Below, in pieces: positions 30,071 through 39,449 of a DNA stretch of 42,865 nucleotides (its first letter is position 1; each line of letters starts with the position of its first letter). Source of the DNA: Rhodospirillales bacterium (GTDB taxonomy: Bacteria > Pseudomonadota > Alphaproteobacteria > Reyranellales > Reyranellaceae); assembly GCA_947469635.1 (NCBI GenBank), contig CANIRG010000004.1, positions 1 to 42,865 of the forward strand, read 5' to 3'. Position numbers and translations under genes: made by a program. The notes beneath the pieces were generated by a model. That model saw only the letters and a list, made by a program, of their open reading frames with translations. It ran no database searches and was not told where the DNA came from.

Positions 30071-31009
30071 CTACTCCAGAGGCCGGCGGATTTCGTACAC
30101 CTTGCCGGGCAGCTTGCCCTCGGAGTTGGAATCGGCGGCGCCGACGTAGAGCACCTGCTCGCTGGCGCCGAAGGTCGCGGCATTGACGTACAGCGAGCCG
30201 AGCTTGAGTTCCTTGCGCAGCTTCAGGGTGCGATCGAAGATCAGCACGCGCCCGCCGCCATATTCGCAGACATAGAGATTGCTGTCCTTGTCGAACAGCA
30301 GGCCGTCCGGCCCCAGGAACCACGGCGCGGAGCGGCCGGGCGCGTCCATCACGGGATTGAGGTCGAGGAAGGGCTGCGCCGGGCCGAGATGGCCGGCCGA
30401 GGTGACGGGATAGGCCAGCAGCTTGCGCTCGAGATGGGCGCCGACGATCAGCTTGTCCTGCGCGCGCGTCAGGACGAGCCCGTTGGCGTAGGCGATGCCG
30501 CTCGCCACCTTGCGGACCTCGCCGCCCGGCGTGATGTAGAAGACCCGCCCGCCCGGCGGGGCGTTGGGACCAAAGATGCCCGAAGAGGTGAAGTAGACGC
30601 CGCCGATGCTGTCGCTCACCGATTCGTTGGGATTGCCGACCGGCTCACCTGTCATGTCCCGGGTGATCGTGCGGACCGGGAAGCCCAGGGCGGAGATCTC
30701 CTGGATGCGGTTGCCCATGTGGCAGAAGATGTAGAAGCCGCCGGCCATCGAGCGCGCGATGGTGGTCGGGCCGCACTCGGGCCCCTGCCAGAACACCGCG
30801 TTGGTCTTGCCGTCCCAGACCATGATCCGGTCCATGCTCATCTCGGCATAGTAGAGCTTGCCGGCGTGCCACAGCGGACCTTCGGGATAGAACGAGCTCT
30901 CGTTCACGAAGCCCTGCTCCTCGGCCGATACGGGCGGAGCGGCGAGCGACGTCACGAGCGACAACAGGACGGCCCAAGCGGACGTCCACCAGCTTACATA
31001 CGCGACCAT
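30071..31009 (-). CDS. SMP-30/gluconolactonase-like beta-propeller, exported
   Basis: The 312-residue protein starts MVAYVSWWTSAWAVLLSLVT, a signal sequence ending PPVSA. A six-bladed SMP-30-type propeller follows: FYPEGPLWHAGKLYYAEMSM (metal Glu), VGNPNESVSDSIGGVYFTSS (Asn and Asp ligands), YANGLVLTRA, and FLGPDGLLFDKDSNLYVCEY. The Glu/Asn/Asn/Asp site can bind calcium and hydrolyse lactones, and here it would face the periplasm. The open frame reaches 31180 but the extension lacks family sequence. Sugar lactone hydrolysis fits the sugar-acid genes 4-10 kb downstream, but that link is only inferred. Confidence 0.82.
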   Translation of the reverse strand: MVAYVSWWTSAWAVLLSLVTSLAAPPVSAEEQGFVNESSFYPEGPLWHAGKLYYAEMSMDRIMVWDGKTNAVFWQGPECGPTTIARSMAGGFYIFCHMGNRIQEISALGFPVRTITRDMTGEPVGNPNESVSDSIGGVYFTSSGIFGPNAPPGGRVFYITPGGEVRKVASGIAYANGLVLTRAQDKLIVGAHLERKLLAYPVTSAGHLGPAQPFLDLNPVMDAPGRSAPWFLGPDGLLFDKDSNLYVCEYGGGRVLIFDRTLKLRKELKLGSLYVNAATFGASEQVLYVGAADSNSEGKLPGKVYEIRRPLE

Positions 31010-31046
31010 GAGCGTACATAGACCCGATGATGCCGGAACGAAAGGC

Positions 31047-31565
31047 TCAAGCCGTCCTGATGTCGACGACCTGCAGCCCCTTCTGGCCCTCGGCGATGCG
31101 CACCATGACCTTCTGGCCGGGCGCCAGCGATTCCATGCCGTGCCGGCGCAGCACTGCTGCATGGACGAAGATGTCGCCATCGGCTGATTCGCGCGTCACG
31201 AAGCCGTAGCCGCGTTCGTTGTTGTACCACTTCACCAGCGCCGTGGCGTATTCGCCCACCGCCGCGCCGTCGGGAATCGGCGGTGGCTTGGCCATGATCG
31301 CTACCACCGTCGATGAATCGACGTCGAGCACCTTCATGACCTGCCAGCCCTTGGGGCCGCGCATGCCGGCGCAAAGCACGGTCGCCCCGGGCTTGAGATC
31401 CTCATGCCCGGATTGCCGCAGTGTCGTCACGTGCAGGAACGCGTCGCTACCGTCACTGTCCAGGGCCAAGAACCCATACCCTTTGACAGCGTTGAACCAC
31501 TTTACTTTACCACGCAGCTCAACCGACCCGGTGTCCCCGCCGGTCTCTCCCTGATGGGTCGTCAT
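31047..31565 (-). CDS. Double cold-shock-domain protein
   Basis: The 172-residue protein contains two cold-shock domains. The first (about 18-85) has GKVKWFNAVKGYGFLALDS and FLHVTTLRQSG; the second (about 108-170) has ALVKWYNNERGYGFVTRES and IFVHAAVLRRHG. KGYGF/RGYGF and the FLHV/FVHA strands are the RNA-binding faces. Two-domain cold-shock proteins of this length are typical of alphaproteobacteria; they bind single-stranded RNA and DNA as chaperones. A Pro-rich hinge (KPPPIPDG) joins the domains. It diverges from the dienoyl-CoA-reductase-like gene. Confidence 0.92.
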   Translation of the reverse strand: MTTHQGETGGDTGSVELRGKVKWFNAVKGYGFLALDSDGSDAFLHVTTLRQSGHEDLKPGATVLCAGMRGPKGWQVMKVLDVDSSTVVAIMAKPPPIPDGAAVGEYATALVKWYNNERGYGFVTRESADGDIFVHAAVLRRHGMESLAPGQKVMVRIAEGQKGLQVVDIRTA

Positions 31566-31690
31566 TGATCAACGATCCCGTGTTGTTAAGCGGAAATCCT
31601 AACAGCCTCAGTCGCGCGCGCAACTGTCCTTGTGATCGATACCGCCGTCACGCTAGACGACAGACCCAATGCAACGGGAGGTTTCGTCGA

Positions 31691-32569
31691 ATGTTCAGAA
31701 GCGATCTGTTCAAGGGAAAGCGCTTCCTCGTCACCGGCGGCGGTACGGGACTTGGCCGCATGATGATGGAAAAATTCGTCGAGCTGGGTGCGGACTGCGT
31801 GATCTGCGGACGCCGCGGCAGCGTGCTCGAAGAAACAGCCAAGGATGTCATGGCCAAGCATCCCGAGCGACGGGTCGATTTCCACGCGGTCGATATCCGC
31901 GTCGCCACCGCCGTCGAGGAGATGATCGAGCGCATCTGGGAGACGGGGCCGCTCGATGGATTGGTCAACAACGCGGCCGGAAACTTCATCTCGCAGACCA
32001 AGGACCTCAGCCCGCGTGCCTTCGATGCCATCGCCAACATCGTGCTGCACGGCACGTTCTACATGACCAACGCCTGCGGCAAGCGCTGGATCGCCGAGAA
32101 GCGCAAGGCAAGCGTGATCAGCATCCTCACCACCTGGGTGTGGACCGGCAGCCCCTTCGTGGTTCCCTCGGCCATGTCGAAGGCCGGCGTTGCCGTGATG
32201 ACGCAGAGCCTGGCCGTCGAATGGGCGCGTCACGGCATCCGCCTGAATGCGATCGCGCCGGGCCCCTTCCCCACCGAAGGCGCGTGGGCGCGGCTCAACC
32301 CGATGAAGGAAGGCGATGACGACCGCTACAAGGCGCGCAATCCGATGGGCCGCGTCGGCCGTCCGCACGAGCTCGCCAACATGGCGGCGTTCCTGATGAG
32401 CGAGGAGGTCGAGTACATCAACGGCGAGATCATCGCCATCGACGGCGGCATGGGCATCATGGGCAACGGCACCTTCTCCAGCATGATGACCTACAGCGAG
32501 GACGACTGGCGCCGCATCCGCGAGCAGATCCAGACGACCAACGCGGCGGATCGCGCCAAGCGCTCATAG
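31691..32569 (+). CDS. 2,4-dienoyl-CoA-reductase-like short-chain dehydrogenase
   Basis: The 292-residue SDR begins after GGGAGG at 31676-31681, which fixes the ATG at 31691. The nucleotide-binding motif is FLVTGGGTGLGRMM, and NNAAGNF is the NNAG element. The usual YxxxK is replaced: the segment reads VVPSAMSKAGV, as in dienoyl-CoA reductases (PSA..KAG), so the catalytic Tyr lies elsewhere. PGPFPTEGAWARL is also typical of that group. It would reduce conjugated dienoyl-CoA esters in the oxidation of unsaturated fatty acids with NADPH. The acyl-CoA dehydrogenase 16 kb away could be a functional partner. Confidence 0.87.
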   Translation: MFRSDLFKGKRFLVTGGGTGLGRMMMEKFVELGADCVICGRRGSVLEETAKDVMAKHPERRVDFHAVDIRVATAVEEMIERIWETGPLDGLVNNAAGNFISQTKDLSPRAFDAIANIVLHGTFYMTNACGKRWIAEKRKASVISILTTWVWTGSPFVVPSAMSKAGVAVMTQSLAVEWARHGIRLNAIAPGPFPTEGAWARLNPMKEGDDDRYKARNPMGRVGRPHELANMAAFLMSEEVEYINGEIIAIDGGMGIMGNGTFSSMMTYSEDDWRRIREQIQTTNAADRAKRS

Positions 32570-32627
32570 ACTTCCAGCCGGCTCATGATCATGAGGCGGG
32601 CCTGGACGCCCGCGGTCCGCATGAGCG

Positions 32628-33746
32628 TCACCCGAGAGCTTGCGTCAGCGTCCGATGGAAATGCGCGATGGCGCTTTCGAAGCGGCCAAAGGTGAAGACG
32701 TCGTTGGCGCCGCTCGCCAGCCCGCGCTGGATCGACTGCACGACGGCGCGGTCCTCGGCGAGGCCGACCTCGCCCACGAACTCGGCATCGCGCTTGGCCT
32801 CGGCCAGGGCATCGGGATCGTCGCCGCCGCCGTTGGTCAGCGTGTAGGTGATCTGCCGCGTGCGATCGACGCCCAGCGGCTCGAGGATCACCAGGTTGGT
32901 GTGGCGCGACAGCACCGTGATCAGCACGTTGGGGAACAGGTGATAGACGTAGGTCAGCAGCCCTTCGACGCGGCGGTCCGACGGCGCCACCTTGGCCAGC
33001 TTCCGGATGCGCTGGAACGGATAGGTGACGCGGCTGTGGCGGCCGAACAGGTCGATGACGTTGAGATTGTCGAACCCGTACGGCAGGAAGCTTTCGGGAT
33101 GGGTCGACTTGATGTGATAGCCCTCGATGAAGCCTTCGAGGAAGATCTTCCAGTTGACCTCGAACTCGCGCTCCACCGAATTGAACAGTCGCTGGTCCGG
33201 GCCGATCAGCCTGGCGAGCCCGTCGAGCGAATCGTCGTCGGCCGCAGGCCCGTCCTGCGTCACGAAGACCAAGCCGAGCCGCTCGCTCACCGTCACCGGC
33301 ACGAGCGGATGCGCGTCCTTGTCGAAGCCGGGGAAGCCCTCCTCGTGCGGGATGTGGCGCAGGCGACCTTCGAGATTGTAGGTCCAGCCGTGGTAACGGC
33401 AGACGAAGGCGCGGGCGCAGCCGCTGCCCGTCGCCACCTGCATGCCGCGATGACGGCAAGCATTGCGGAAGGCCCGCGCCTTGCCGTCGGCGCCGCGCAC
33501 CACGACGATCGGCGTGCCGGCCGCCTCGCGGGCGACGTAGGAGCCCACCTCCGGCAGCGCCGCCGACGGGCAGAAGGGCGTCGGCGAGCGGCGCATCACG
33601 GTCTCGATTTCCGCCGTGAGCCGCGACGCCGAACGGTAGTTCGCGACCGGCTCTTGCCAGACCCCGTCGCCGAGGTCGGTCGTGCCGTTGGCGATATGAT
33701 CGAGCACGCGCGCCGCCACCGCCTGATCGTCCATCGCTCTGGTCAT
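32628..33746 (-). CDS. Rieske non-heme iron oxygenase, alpha subunit
   Basis: From the ATG at 33746, which follows AGGGGA, the protein is 372 residues. The Rieske cluster ligands are C97 and H99 (NACRHRGMQ) and C116 and H119 (VCRYHGWTYNLEG). The catalytic domain has the FLEGFIEGYHIKSTHPESF segment with the two His iron ligands, and an Asp later. The arrangement resembles aromatic ring-hydroxylating and related alkyl or carnitine monooxygenases. No ferredoxin or reductase gene is adjacent, so electron supply is from elsewhere. The substrate is unknown. An extended frame upstream to 33959 has no family sequence. Confidence 0.88.
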   Translation of the reverse strand: MTRAMDDQAVAARVLDHIANGTTDLGDGVWQEPVANYRSASRLTAEIETVMRRSPTPFCPSAALPEVGSYVAREAAGTPIVVVRGADGKARAFRNACRHRGMQVATGSGCARAFVCRYHGWTYNLEGRLRHIPHEEGFPGFDKDAHPLVPVTVSERLGLVFVTQDGPAADDDSLDGLARLIGPDQRLFNSVEREFEVNWKIFLEGFIEGYHIKSTHPESFLPYGFDNLNVIDLFGRHSRVTYPFQRIRKLAKVAPSDRRVEGLLTYVYHLFPNVLITVLSRHTNLVILEPLGVDRTRQITYTLTNGGGDDPDALAEAKRDAEFVGEVGLAEDRAVVQSIQRGLASGANDVFTFGRFESAIAHFHRTLTQALG

Positions 33747-33983
33747 GCACGTCCCCTGGTTCGCATCGGTGCGAGCATAGCGCGTTCCCTTGCACGGCCA
33801 TAAGCCGCCCTGCGGGGCGGCAGGGCACGATTGATACCGTTTGCCCACCTGTCCCGAATCTCTGCCTGTCGTATAGTTCGCGGGTGCGAGATTGGCGGCG
33901 ATGGCGCGCCTCAATTGAGCCAAAGTCTTGTGGTGATTGCCAGTCATTCTCCTCCCCATCCGACCTTCGACGAGCGTGTTGCC

Positions 33984-34565
33984 GTGCGGTCCTGCCTCAA
34001 GAGAGTCTCACAAACATTGCGGCGCCGTGCGCGGCTCGGGGGTATGGCGGCTGCGCTGCTGGCCGGGTTCGCGGCTGCTGCGCCGGCCCAGACCATCGAG
34101 GTCCGGCAGTGGCAAGGCGCCAAGGCCGCCGCGCGTCAACCCGAGCAGGTCGTGGCCTCCACCAACGCCGAATGGCGCAGCCTGTGGAGCCGCGTCGGAG
34201 TGCGCCCGCCCGACTTCTTCGAGCCGGGCCGCACCAGCGCCGTCGGCATCTTCCTCGGCCTGCGCAACGGTGACGGCTATTCGGTCAACGTGCTGTCGAC
34301 CAGCCGCCGCCGAGATCGCATCATGGTCGTCTTCGAGGAGCGCGTGCCGAGCGCGGCGTTGACGGCCCAGCGGGCCGTCCCGCGCCCGGCGTCCAATGCA
34401 CCGGCCCTCGGCGCGGGCGGCTCCACCTTCGCACCCTCGAGCGGCAGCATCGCGAGCCTGCCGCCGCCGTCGGTGCCGTCGAACCAGACCACGTCGCCCT
34501 GGGTGATCGTGCTGATCAACCGGACCGACCTGCCCATCTCCGTCGAGCAACGGCTCTTGCGGTAA
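33984..34565 (+). CDS. Exported PrcB-C-domain-like protein
   Basis: The start is uncertain. A GTG at 33984 or a TTG at 34017 would give a signal sequence ending AAAAPAQT. The mature chain contains WRSLWSRVGVRPPDFFEPGR and the strands GIFLGLRNGDGYSVNVLS and RIMVVFEERVPSA. It then breaks into a low-complexity linker (PASNAPALGAGGS...PSVPSN) and resumes with SPWVIVLINRTDLP. The GDGYSV and ExxP signature with a final SPWVIV strand resembles the PrcB C-terminal domain of secreted protease-complex proteins. The linker seems inserted between the last strands. Function is unknown; it is probably periplasmic. Confidence 0.6.
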   Translation: MRSCLKRVSQTLRRRARLGGMAAALLAGFAAAAPAQTIEVRQWQGAKAAARQPEQVVASTNAEWRSLWSRVGVRPPDFFEPGRTSAVGIFLGLRNGDGYSVNVLSTSRRRDRIMVVFEERVPSAALTAQRAVPRPASNAPALGAGGSTFAPSSGSIASLPPPSVPSNQTTSPWVIVLINRTDLPISVEQRLLR

Positions 34566-34570
34566 CTTTT

Positions 34571-34647
34571 GCCGGGAGCGCGCCACTCCAGTGGCGCGAT
34601 CTTCGGTGCAGAGATATGACGCGCGACTGGAGTCGCGCGCCCCCAGC
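34571..34647. repeat. Inverted pair of 28-bp REP-like palindromic elements
   Basis: Element 1 (34571-34598) and element 2 (34620-34647, opposite orientation) match at 24 of 28 positions. Each has a G-rich foot (GCCGGGAG / GCTGGGGG) and a 20-base palindrome. The palindromes are CGCGCC-ACTCCAGT-GGCGCG and CGCGCG-ACTCCAGT-CGCGCG. The palindrome differences form a paired C/G swap, so both hairpins stay perfect. The layout is that of REP/BIME elements mobilised by a REP-associated transposase. It lies between two convergent genes. Confidence 0.75.
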
Positions 34648-34649
34648 AC

Positions 34650-36443
34650 TCAGTGCGAGTGCCTCGGCACTCCCTTGGTCTGGGCGATCTTCTGATAGTT
34701 GACCGCGAAGTCCAGGCACGCACCGCTCGACAGCTGCCCGACGAACTTGCGCTGCATCTCCTGCCACGGCGTCTGGCTCTCCACGACGTTGGGCTTCCAC
34801 GCCGCCTTGCGCTGGGCGAGCTCGTCGTCTGAGATCAGCATGTCGGCGCGGCGCTTGCCGATATCGACGCGCACCTTGTCGCCGGTCTGGATCAGCGCCA
34901 GGCCGCCGCCGACCGCGGACTCGGGCGAGGCATTGAGGATCGACGGGCTGGCCGAGGTGCCGCTCTGGCGTCCGTCGCCGACGCAGGGCAGCAGCAGGAT
35001 GCCGCCCTTCACGAGCCGGTCCGGCGGCAGCATGTTCACCACCTCGGCGGCACCGGGATAGCCGACGGGCCCGGCGTTGCGGATGAACAGGATGCTGTTC
35101 TCGTCGATCGGCAGCTTGGGATCGTTGATGCGATGGTGGTAGTCCTCCGGCCCCTCGAACACGATCGCGGTGCCCTCGAAGGCATCGGGATCGCCCGGCC
35201 GTTCGAGGTACTTCTTGCGGAACTCCGGCGAGATCACCGAGGTCTTCATCACCGCCGAGTCGAACAGGTTGCCGCTCATGACGGCGAAGCCCGCCTGCCC
35301 CAGCATCGGGCCGTCGTAGGTCTTGATGACCTCGCCGTCGGCCGGGATCGCGCGCTCGAGGTTCTCCGCCATGGTCTTGCCGCTGACGGTGAGCGCATCG
35401 CCATGGAGCTTCTTCTTGGCCAGCAGCTCGGCCATCACCGTCGGCACGCCACCGGCGCGATGGAAGGCCTCGCCGAGATACTTGCCGGCCGGCATGCAGT
35501 TCACCAGCAGCGGGATGTCGTAGCCGATCTTGTCCCAGTCGGCGTTCTCCAGCTTCACGCCGACATGCCGCGCGATCGCGTTGATGTGCGGCGGGCAGTT
35601 GGTCGAGGCGCCGAGCGCGCTGGCCGCGACGATGGCGTTCTCGAAGGCCTTACGCGTCATGATGTCGGAGGGCTTGAGATCCTCCCACACCATGTCGACG
35701 ATGCGCTTGCCGGTCTCGTAGGCCATCTGGCCGCGCTCGCGATAGGGGCCGGGAATGGCGGCGCAGCCGGTGAGCGACATGCCCAGCGCCTCGGCCATGC
35801 TGTTCATGGAGAGCGCCGTGCCCATGGTGTTGCAGTGGCCGACGCTGGGGGCGCTGGAGGCCACCATCTCGACGAACTTTTCCATGTCGATGCGGCCGGC
35901 CGCCAGTTCCTGGCGCGCGTACCATACGATGGTGCCCGAGCCGGCGAGGCCGCCGGCGAAATGGCCGTCGAGCATCGGTCCGCCCGACAGGACGATGGCC
36001 GGGATATTGACCGTGGCGGCTCCCATGATCATCGCCGGAGTGGTCTTGTCGCAGCCGGTGGTCAGCACGACACCGTCGAAGAAGTAGCCGTAGAGGCATT
36101 CCACGAGGCTGAGATAGGCGAGGTTGCGATCGAGGGCCGCCGTTGGCCGCTTGCCTGTCTCCTGGATCGGATGGACCGGGAACTCGATGGGGATGCCGCC
36201 CGAATCGCGGATGCCGTCACGGACGCGGCTCGCCAGGTCGAGGTGATGGCGGTTGCAGGGCGACAGGTCGCTGCCGGTCTGGGCGATGCCGATGATCGGC
36301 CGGCCGCTGCGCAGCTCGGCCAGCGTCAGGCCGAAGTTCATGTAGCGCTCGAGATAGAGCGCGGCCATCGTCGGATCGCCCGGCGCGTCGAACCATTCGC
36401 GGCTGCGCAGACGTTTGCCGTCCTTGCGCTTCTTCTCCGTCAT
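34650..36443 (-). CDS. IlvD/Edd-family sugar-acid dehydratase
   Basis: The 597-residue protein starts after GGAGG at an ATG at 36443. The three cluster cysteines are C63 ([10 protein letters not shown]), C131 ([10 protein letters not shown]) and C204 ([15 protein letters not shown]). The length and [14 protein letters not shown] are typical of L-arabinonate/D-xylonate/galactonate dehydratases rather than of dihydroxy-acid dehydratase for isoleucine. They convert an aldonic acid to a 2-keto-3-deoxy acid with an iron-sulfur cluster. The divergent neighbour is a 2-keto-3-deoxy-sugar-acid kinase and an aldolase lies 3 kb away, which fits such a pathway. The substrate sugar is unknown. Confidence 0.88.
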   Translation of the reverse strand: MTEKKRKDGKRLRSREWFDAPGDPTMAALYLERYMNFGLTLAELRSGRPIIGIAQTGSDLSPCNRHHLDLASRVRDGIRDSGGIPIEFPVHPIQETGKRPTAALDRNLAYLSLVECLYGYFFDGVVLTTGCDKTTPAMIMGAATVNIPAIVLSGGPMLDGHFAGGLAGSGTIVWYARQELAAGRIDMEKFVEMVASSAPSVGHCNTMGTALSMNSMAEALGMSLTGCAAIPGPYRERGQMAYETGKRIVDMVWEDLKPSDIMTRKAFENAIVAASALGASTNCPPHINAIARHVGVKLENADWDKIGYDIPLLVNCMPAGKYLGEAFHRAGGVPTVMAELLAKKKLHGDALTVSGKTMAENLERAIPADGEVIKTYDGPMLGQAGFAVMSGNLFDSAVMKTSVISPEFRKKYLERPGDPDAFEGTAIVFEGPEDYHHRINDPKLPIDENSILFIRNAGPVGYPGAAEVVNMLPPDRLVKGGILLLPCVGDGRQSGTSASPSILNASPESAVGGGLALIQTGDKVRVDIGKRRADMLISDDELAQRKAAWKPNVVESQTPWQEMQRKFVGQLSSGACLDFAVNYQKIAQTKGVPRHSH

Positions 36444-36544
36444 GGACCATCCTCCAAATCTTGTTGGCGCGAGCCTGAGAGAAGCCGACCGAGAAGTCCA
36501 GCACCTCGCTTGAGCTTCGCGCGGCGGCATGGGAAACCGGCCCG

Positions 36545-37474
36545 ATGAGCACCTCCCCCGCCATCGTCTCCATCGGCGAACCGCTGATCGAATTCAACCG
36601 GCCGCGCGAAGGCGACGGTCGCACCTGGCTGCAGGGCTTCGGCGGCGATTCGCAGAACGTGGCGATCGCCGCGGCGCGCCAGGGAGCCAGGGCCGGCTAC
36701 ATCACCAGCGTCGGGCAGGATTGGATGGGCGATGCCTTCCTCGATCTGTGGAAGGCCGAGGGGCTCGACACGTCCTGTGTCAGCCGCCATCCCAGCGCGC
36801 CGACCGGGGTCAGCTTCGTCACCCACTCGGCGGCCGGCCACAAGTTCGACTATCTGCGCAAGAATTCCGCCGCCTCGCTGATGCAGCCGTCCGACGTGCC
36901 GGCGGGCTATGTTGCCGACGCGAAGTTCCTGCATCTGTCGGCCATCGGCCAGGCGATCAGCACCAGCGCGCGCGAGGCCTGCGGTGCTGCGATCTCGGCG
37001 GCGCGTGCGGCGGGCGTGAAGGTCTCCTACGACACCAACCTGCGGCTGCGCCTGTGGGATCTCGAAACCGCCCGCCGCGAGATCCACGCCACCGTGGCGC
37101 TTTGCGACATCCTGCTGCCCAGCCTCGACGATTCGCAGCAGCTCACCGGGCTGGCCGAGCCCGATGCCATTGCCGATTTCTATCTCGGTCTCGGTGCGCC
37201 GCTGGTGGCCTTGAAGATGAGCGCGGACGGCGCCCTGCTCGCCACGCCGCAGGGACGCGTGCGGCTTGCCCCCCATCGCGTCGAGGCCGTCGATGCCACC
37301 GGTGCGGGCGACACGTTCGACGGTGCTTTCCTCGCCCGCCTATTGGCCGGTGACGATCCGCAGACTGCCGGCCGCTATGCCAATGTCGCGGCAGCCTTGT
37401 CGACGCTAGGCTATGGCGCCGTGGCGCCTATTCCGCGGGCGGCCGAAGTCCTGGCTGCACTGAAGAGCGGCTGA
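36545..37474 (+). CDS. PfkB-family 2-keto-3-deoxy-sugar-acid kinase
   Basis: The 309-residue protein has PfkB signatures: the N-terminal [26 protein letters not shown] and, at the end, [13 protein letters not shown] with catalytic D256. GEPLxEF and the ATP-binding end resemble 2-keto-3-deoxygluconate kinase (KdgK), which phosphorylates a keto-deoxy sugar acid for cleavage by KDPG aldolase. It diverges from the dehydratase over 101 bases, so both are probably controlled together. The 3' end overlaps the opposing hydroxylase gene by 47 bases, a longer overlap than elsewhere in the window. Confidence 0.87.
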   Translation: MSTSPAIVSIGEPLIEFNRPREGDGRTWLQGFGGDSQNVAIAAARQGARAGYITSVGQDWMGDAFLDLWKAEGLDTSCVSRHPSAPTGVSFVTHSAAGHKFDYLRKNSAASLMQPSDVPAGYVADAKFLHLSAIGQAISTSAREACGAAISAARAAGVKVSYDTNLRLRLWDLETARREIHATVALCDILLPSLDDSQQLTGLAEPDAIADFYLGLGAPLVALKMSADGALLATPQGRVRLAPHRVEAVDATGAGDTFDGAFLARLLAGDDPQTAGRYANVAAALSTLGYGAVAPIPRAAEVLAALKSG

Positions 37475-38423
37475 AGCGCGGGGCGAGAGCGCGCACGAAG
37501 CGGCCGAACACCGTCACCTGCTGGGCGGGCCAGCTCCGGCCGTTGTCGGCATCGATCGCCGGATCGCTCACCCCGGTGGGGCGGTGCTTGCCGTCGTAGA
37601 TCGCCGTGCCGAACAGGATGTCCCAGATCGGCAGGACGGGCGCGAAATTGTGGTCGTGGATATGGGTCTCGTCCGGCCCGGCGAGCGCGTGATGGAGGCG
37701 GTGGAAGCGCGGGCCCACGATGAGCTTCTGGCCGATGCGGCCGAAGCTCATGTCGACGTTGGCGTGCGACCAGCTCTCGATCAGGCGGCCGATCACCAGG
37801 ATCAGTATGTAGTCGTCGGGCTGGACGCCCACGAACTGCGCGAAGACGACGAGCACGATGGTGACCAGCAGGTCGTCGAGGATGTGGTTGCGATCGTCGC
37901 TCCACACCGTCATGCGGCGCTGGCTGTGGTGCAGGCTGTGCAGCGCCCACCACCAGGAAAACCGGTGCTGCGCGCGATGCACCCAATAGGCCGCGAAGTC
38001 GTAGAGCGCGAAATAGACCAGAAACGAGGCCAGCGCGTTGTCGTACAGCCAGGGCACCAGCCGCTCCAGCCGGGGCGGCACGAAACCCCACGTCCGCACC
38101 AGCAGCTCGACCTGGGTGGTGATGGGATAGGCGACGATGAAGACGATCAGCGGGACGATGCCGAGCTTGCTGAGGATGGTGTAGACGCGGTCGACACCCA
38201 CCAGGCGTTCGTCCCCGTCGGCCTCGAGCGGCCAGCGGCGCTCGAGCATGCGCATGCCGAGCACGATGATGGTGATCTGAACCACGCCCAGCATGAAGAT
38301 TTCCACGGCGTTGAAGCCGGGCTCGAACCATTCCATGAGGTTGAAATGGAACAGGACAGGGCTGACGAAAGTCTCGAACAGCCAGGTCTGGATGCCGATC
38401 CAGAGGTCGATGAGATCGCGCAT
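37428..38423 (-). CDS. Sterol desaturase/fatty-acid hydroxylase family protein
   Basis: The 331-residue protein has about four or five membrane segments and the histidine clusters of the superfamily: HRAQHR (with the preceding YWVHR), HSLHHSQRR, and FHRLHHAL, with a further HDHNFAP. They bind two irons and allow hydroxylation or desaturation of lipids in the membrane. Bacterial members modify sterols, hopanoids, carotenoids or fatty-acid-linked lipids; the substrate cannot be told. Its last 47 bases overlap the kinase gene on the other strand. The beta-propeller gene is upstream by about a dozen bases. Confidence 0.88.
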   Translation of the reverse strand: MRDLIDLWIGIQTWLFETFVSPVLFHFNLMEWFEPGFNAVEIFMLGVVQITIIVLGMRMLERRWPLEADGDERLVGVDRVYTILSKLGIVPLIVFIVAYPITTQVELLVRTWGFVPPRLERLVPWLYDNALASFLVYFALYDFAAYWVHRAQHRFSWWWALHSLHHSQRRMTVWSDDRNHILDDLLVTIVLVVFAQFVGVQPDDYILILVIGRLIESWSHANVDMSFGRIGQKLIVGPRFHRLHHALAGPDETHIHDHNFAPVLPIWDILFGTAIYDGKHRPTGVSDPAIDADNGRSWPAQQVTVFGRFVRALAPRFSRSSVQPGLRPPAE

Positions 38424-38435
38424 CGGCGCGGCGTC

Positions 38436-39446
38436 CTATTTCCGATCGCCCTCGATCGACGCGGCGCGCAGCGGCGACGGTGGGGGCGGCAGCCCGCTCC
38501 CGGTGCCCCGCAGGATGAATACGCCGTGCGGCGACTTGCCGACATGGACCGAGCCGATGACCTTCATCTGGGCGATATCGACGATGGCGACGCGCCGCAG
38601 GAAGCGCTGGGTGACCCACAGCTCCTTGCCGTCGGGCGTGATGTCCATGCAGTCCGGGCCGCCGGGAATGCGCACGCTGCCCACGACCTTCATCTCGGCG
38701 GTGTCGATGAGGGACACCGTGCCTTCGACGCGGTTGCTGAGGAACCAGTGGCGTCCGTCGCCCTTGGGCCAGAAATTGTGCGCACCCCTGCCGGTCTGCA
38801 GGCGGCCGATGACGGCACCGTTGCTGGCATCCATCGTCACGATCGCGTCTTCGCCGGTCAGCGCGACGAGGAGTCGCTTGTTGTCCGGCAGCATCACCGC
38901 GCCGGCCGGCGCCTTGCCGATCTCGGCGTTCCACTTGATGAGCTGGGTGCCGAGATCGATTGCCGTCACCCGGCCGCTCTGCTGCAGCGTCACGAACACA
39001 GTCTTCGATTCGGCGTCGAATGCCATGTGGCTCGGCATGCCGTCCATGAAGATGCGGCTGGCGAGCTTGAAGCTGTCGCCGTGATAGACGTCGATATGGT
39101 CGAGCCGGTAGGCGGCGGTGACGAACCAGGCGCCGTTCGGGCTGTAGCCGAGCTGGTAAGGATCGATGATGTCGCGAACGACGCGCTTCTTCTCACCGGT
39201 CTTGGCATCCAGCGCCACCAGCTCGTTGGTCACCGTCGAGGCGATCAGGATTTCCTTGCCGTCCGGCGTCACGATCATATGATGCGGCTCGCGCCCGAGG
39301 GGCTGGCGGCCCAGCTCCGTGCGCGCAGTGCGGCTGACGATGCTGTAGGAGGCCTCCTCCGAGTTGAGGATGATCACCCCATCAGCCTGCGCCGCGGTAG
39401 CTGCCCCCATGCCAACGGCGAGGGCTGCAATCATAAATCTATTCAT
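38436..39446 (-). CDS. Exported YVTN/YncE-type beta-propeller protein
   Basis: The 336-residue protein starts MNRFMIAALAVGMGAATAAQ, a Sec signal ending near AQA. Seven propeller blades follow with repeats such as HHMIVTPDGKEILIASTVTN, GYSPNGAWFVTAAYRLD and ITPDGKELWVTQRFLRRVAI. The repeated TPDGK-x-(L)-(W/I)-V pattern is that of the YVTN/YncE family of periplasmic propellers. The role is unknown; such propellers often sit with quinoprotein dehydrogenases, of which none is seen here. An 11-base palindrome lies just before the ATG. Similarity begins at this ATG; an upstream open frame to 39602 has none. Confidence 0.82.
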   Translation of the reverse strand: MNRFMIAALAVGMGAATAAQADGVIILNSEEASYSIVSRTARTELGRQPLGREPHHMIVTPDGKEILIASTVTNELVALDAKTGEKKRVVRDIIDPYQLGYSPNGAWFVTAAYRLDHIDVYHGDSFKLASRIFMDGMPSHMAFDAESKTVFVTLQQSGRVTAIDLGTQLIKWNAEIGKAPAGAVMLPDNKRLLVALTGEDAIVTMDASNGAVIGRLQTGRGAHNFWPKGDGRHWFLSNRVEGTVSLIDTAEMKVVGSVRIPGGPDCMDITPDGKELWVTQRFLRRVAIVDIAQMKVIGSVHVGKSPHGVFILRGTGSGLPPPPSPLRAASIEGDRK

Positions 39447-39449
39447 TAA

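Noticed and set aside
28474-30186. 570-codon open frame antisense to the membrane-fused spermidine-synthase-like gene
   Set aside because: Low-complexity Arg/His/Gln-rich translation without membrane segments or motifs; the minus-strand gene is convincing.
34646-34672. Two more short palindromes (GCACT-C-AGTGC and GAGTGCC-TC-GGCACTC)
   Set aside because: They overlap the stop and last codons of the dehydratase gene and do not match the REP-like elements beside them; chance cannot be excluded.
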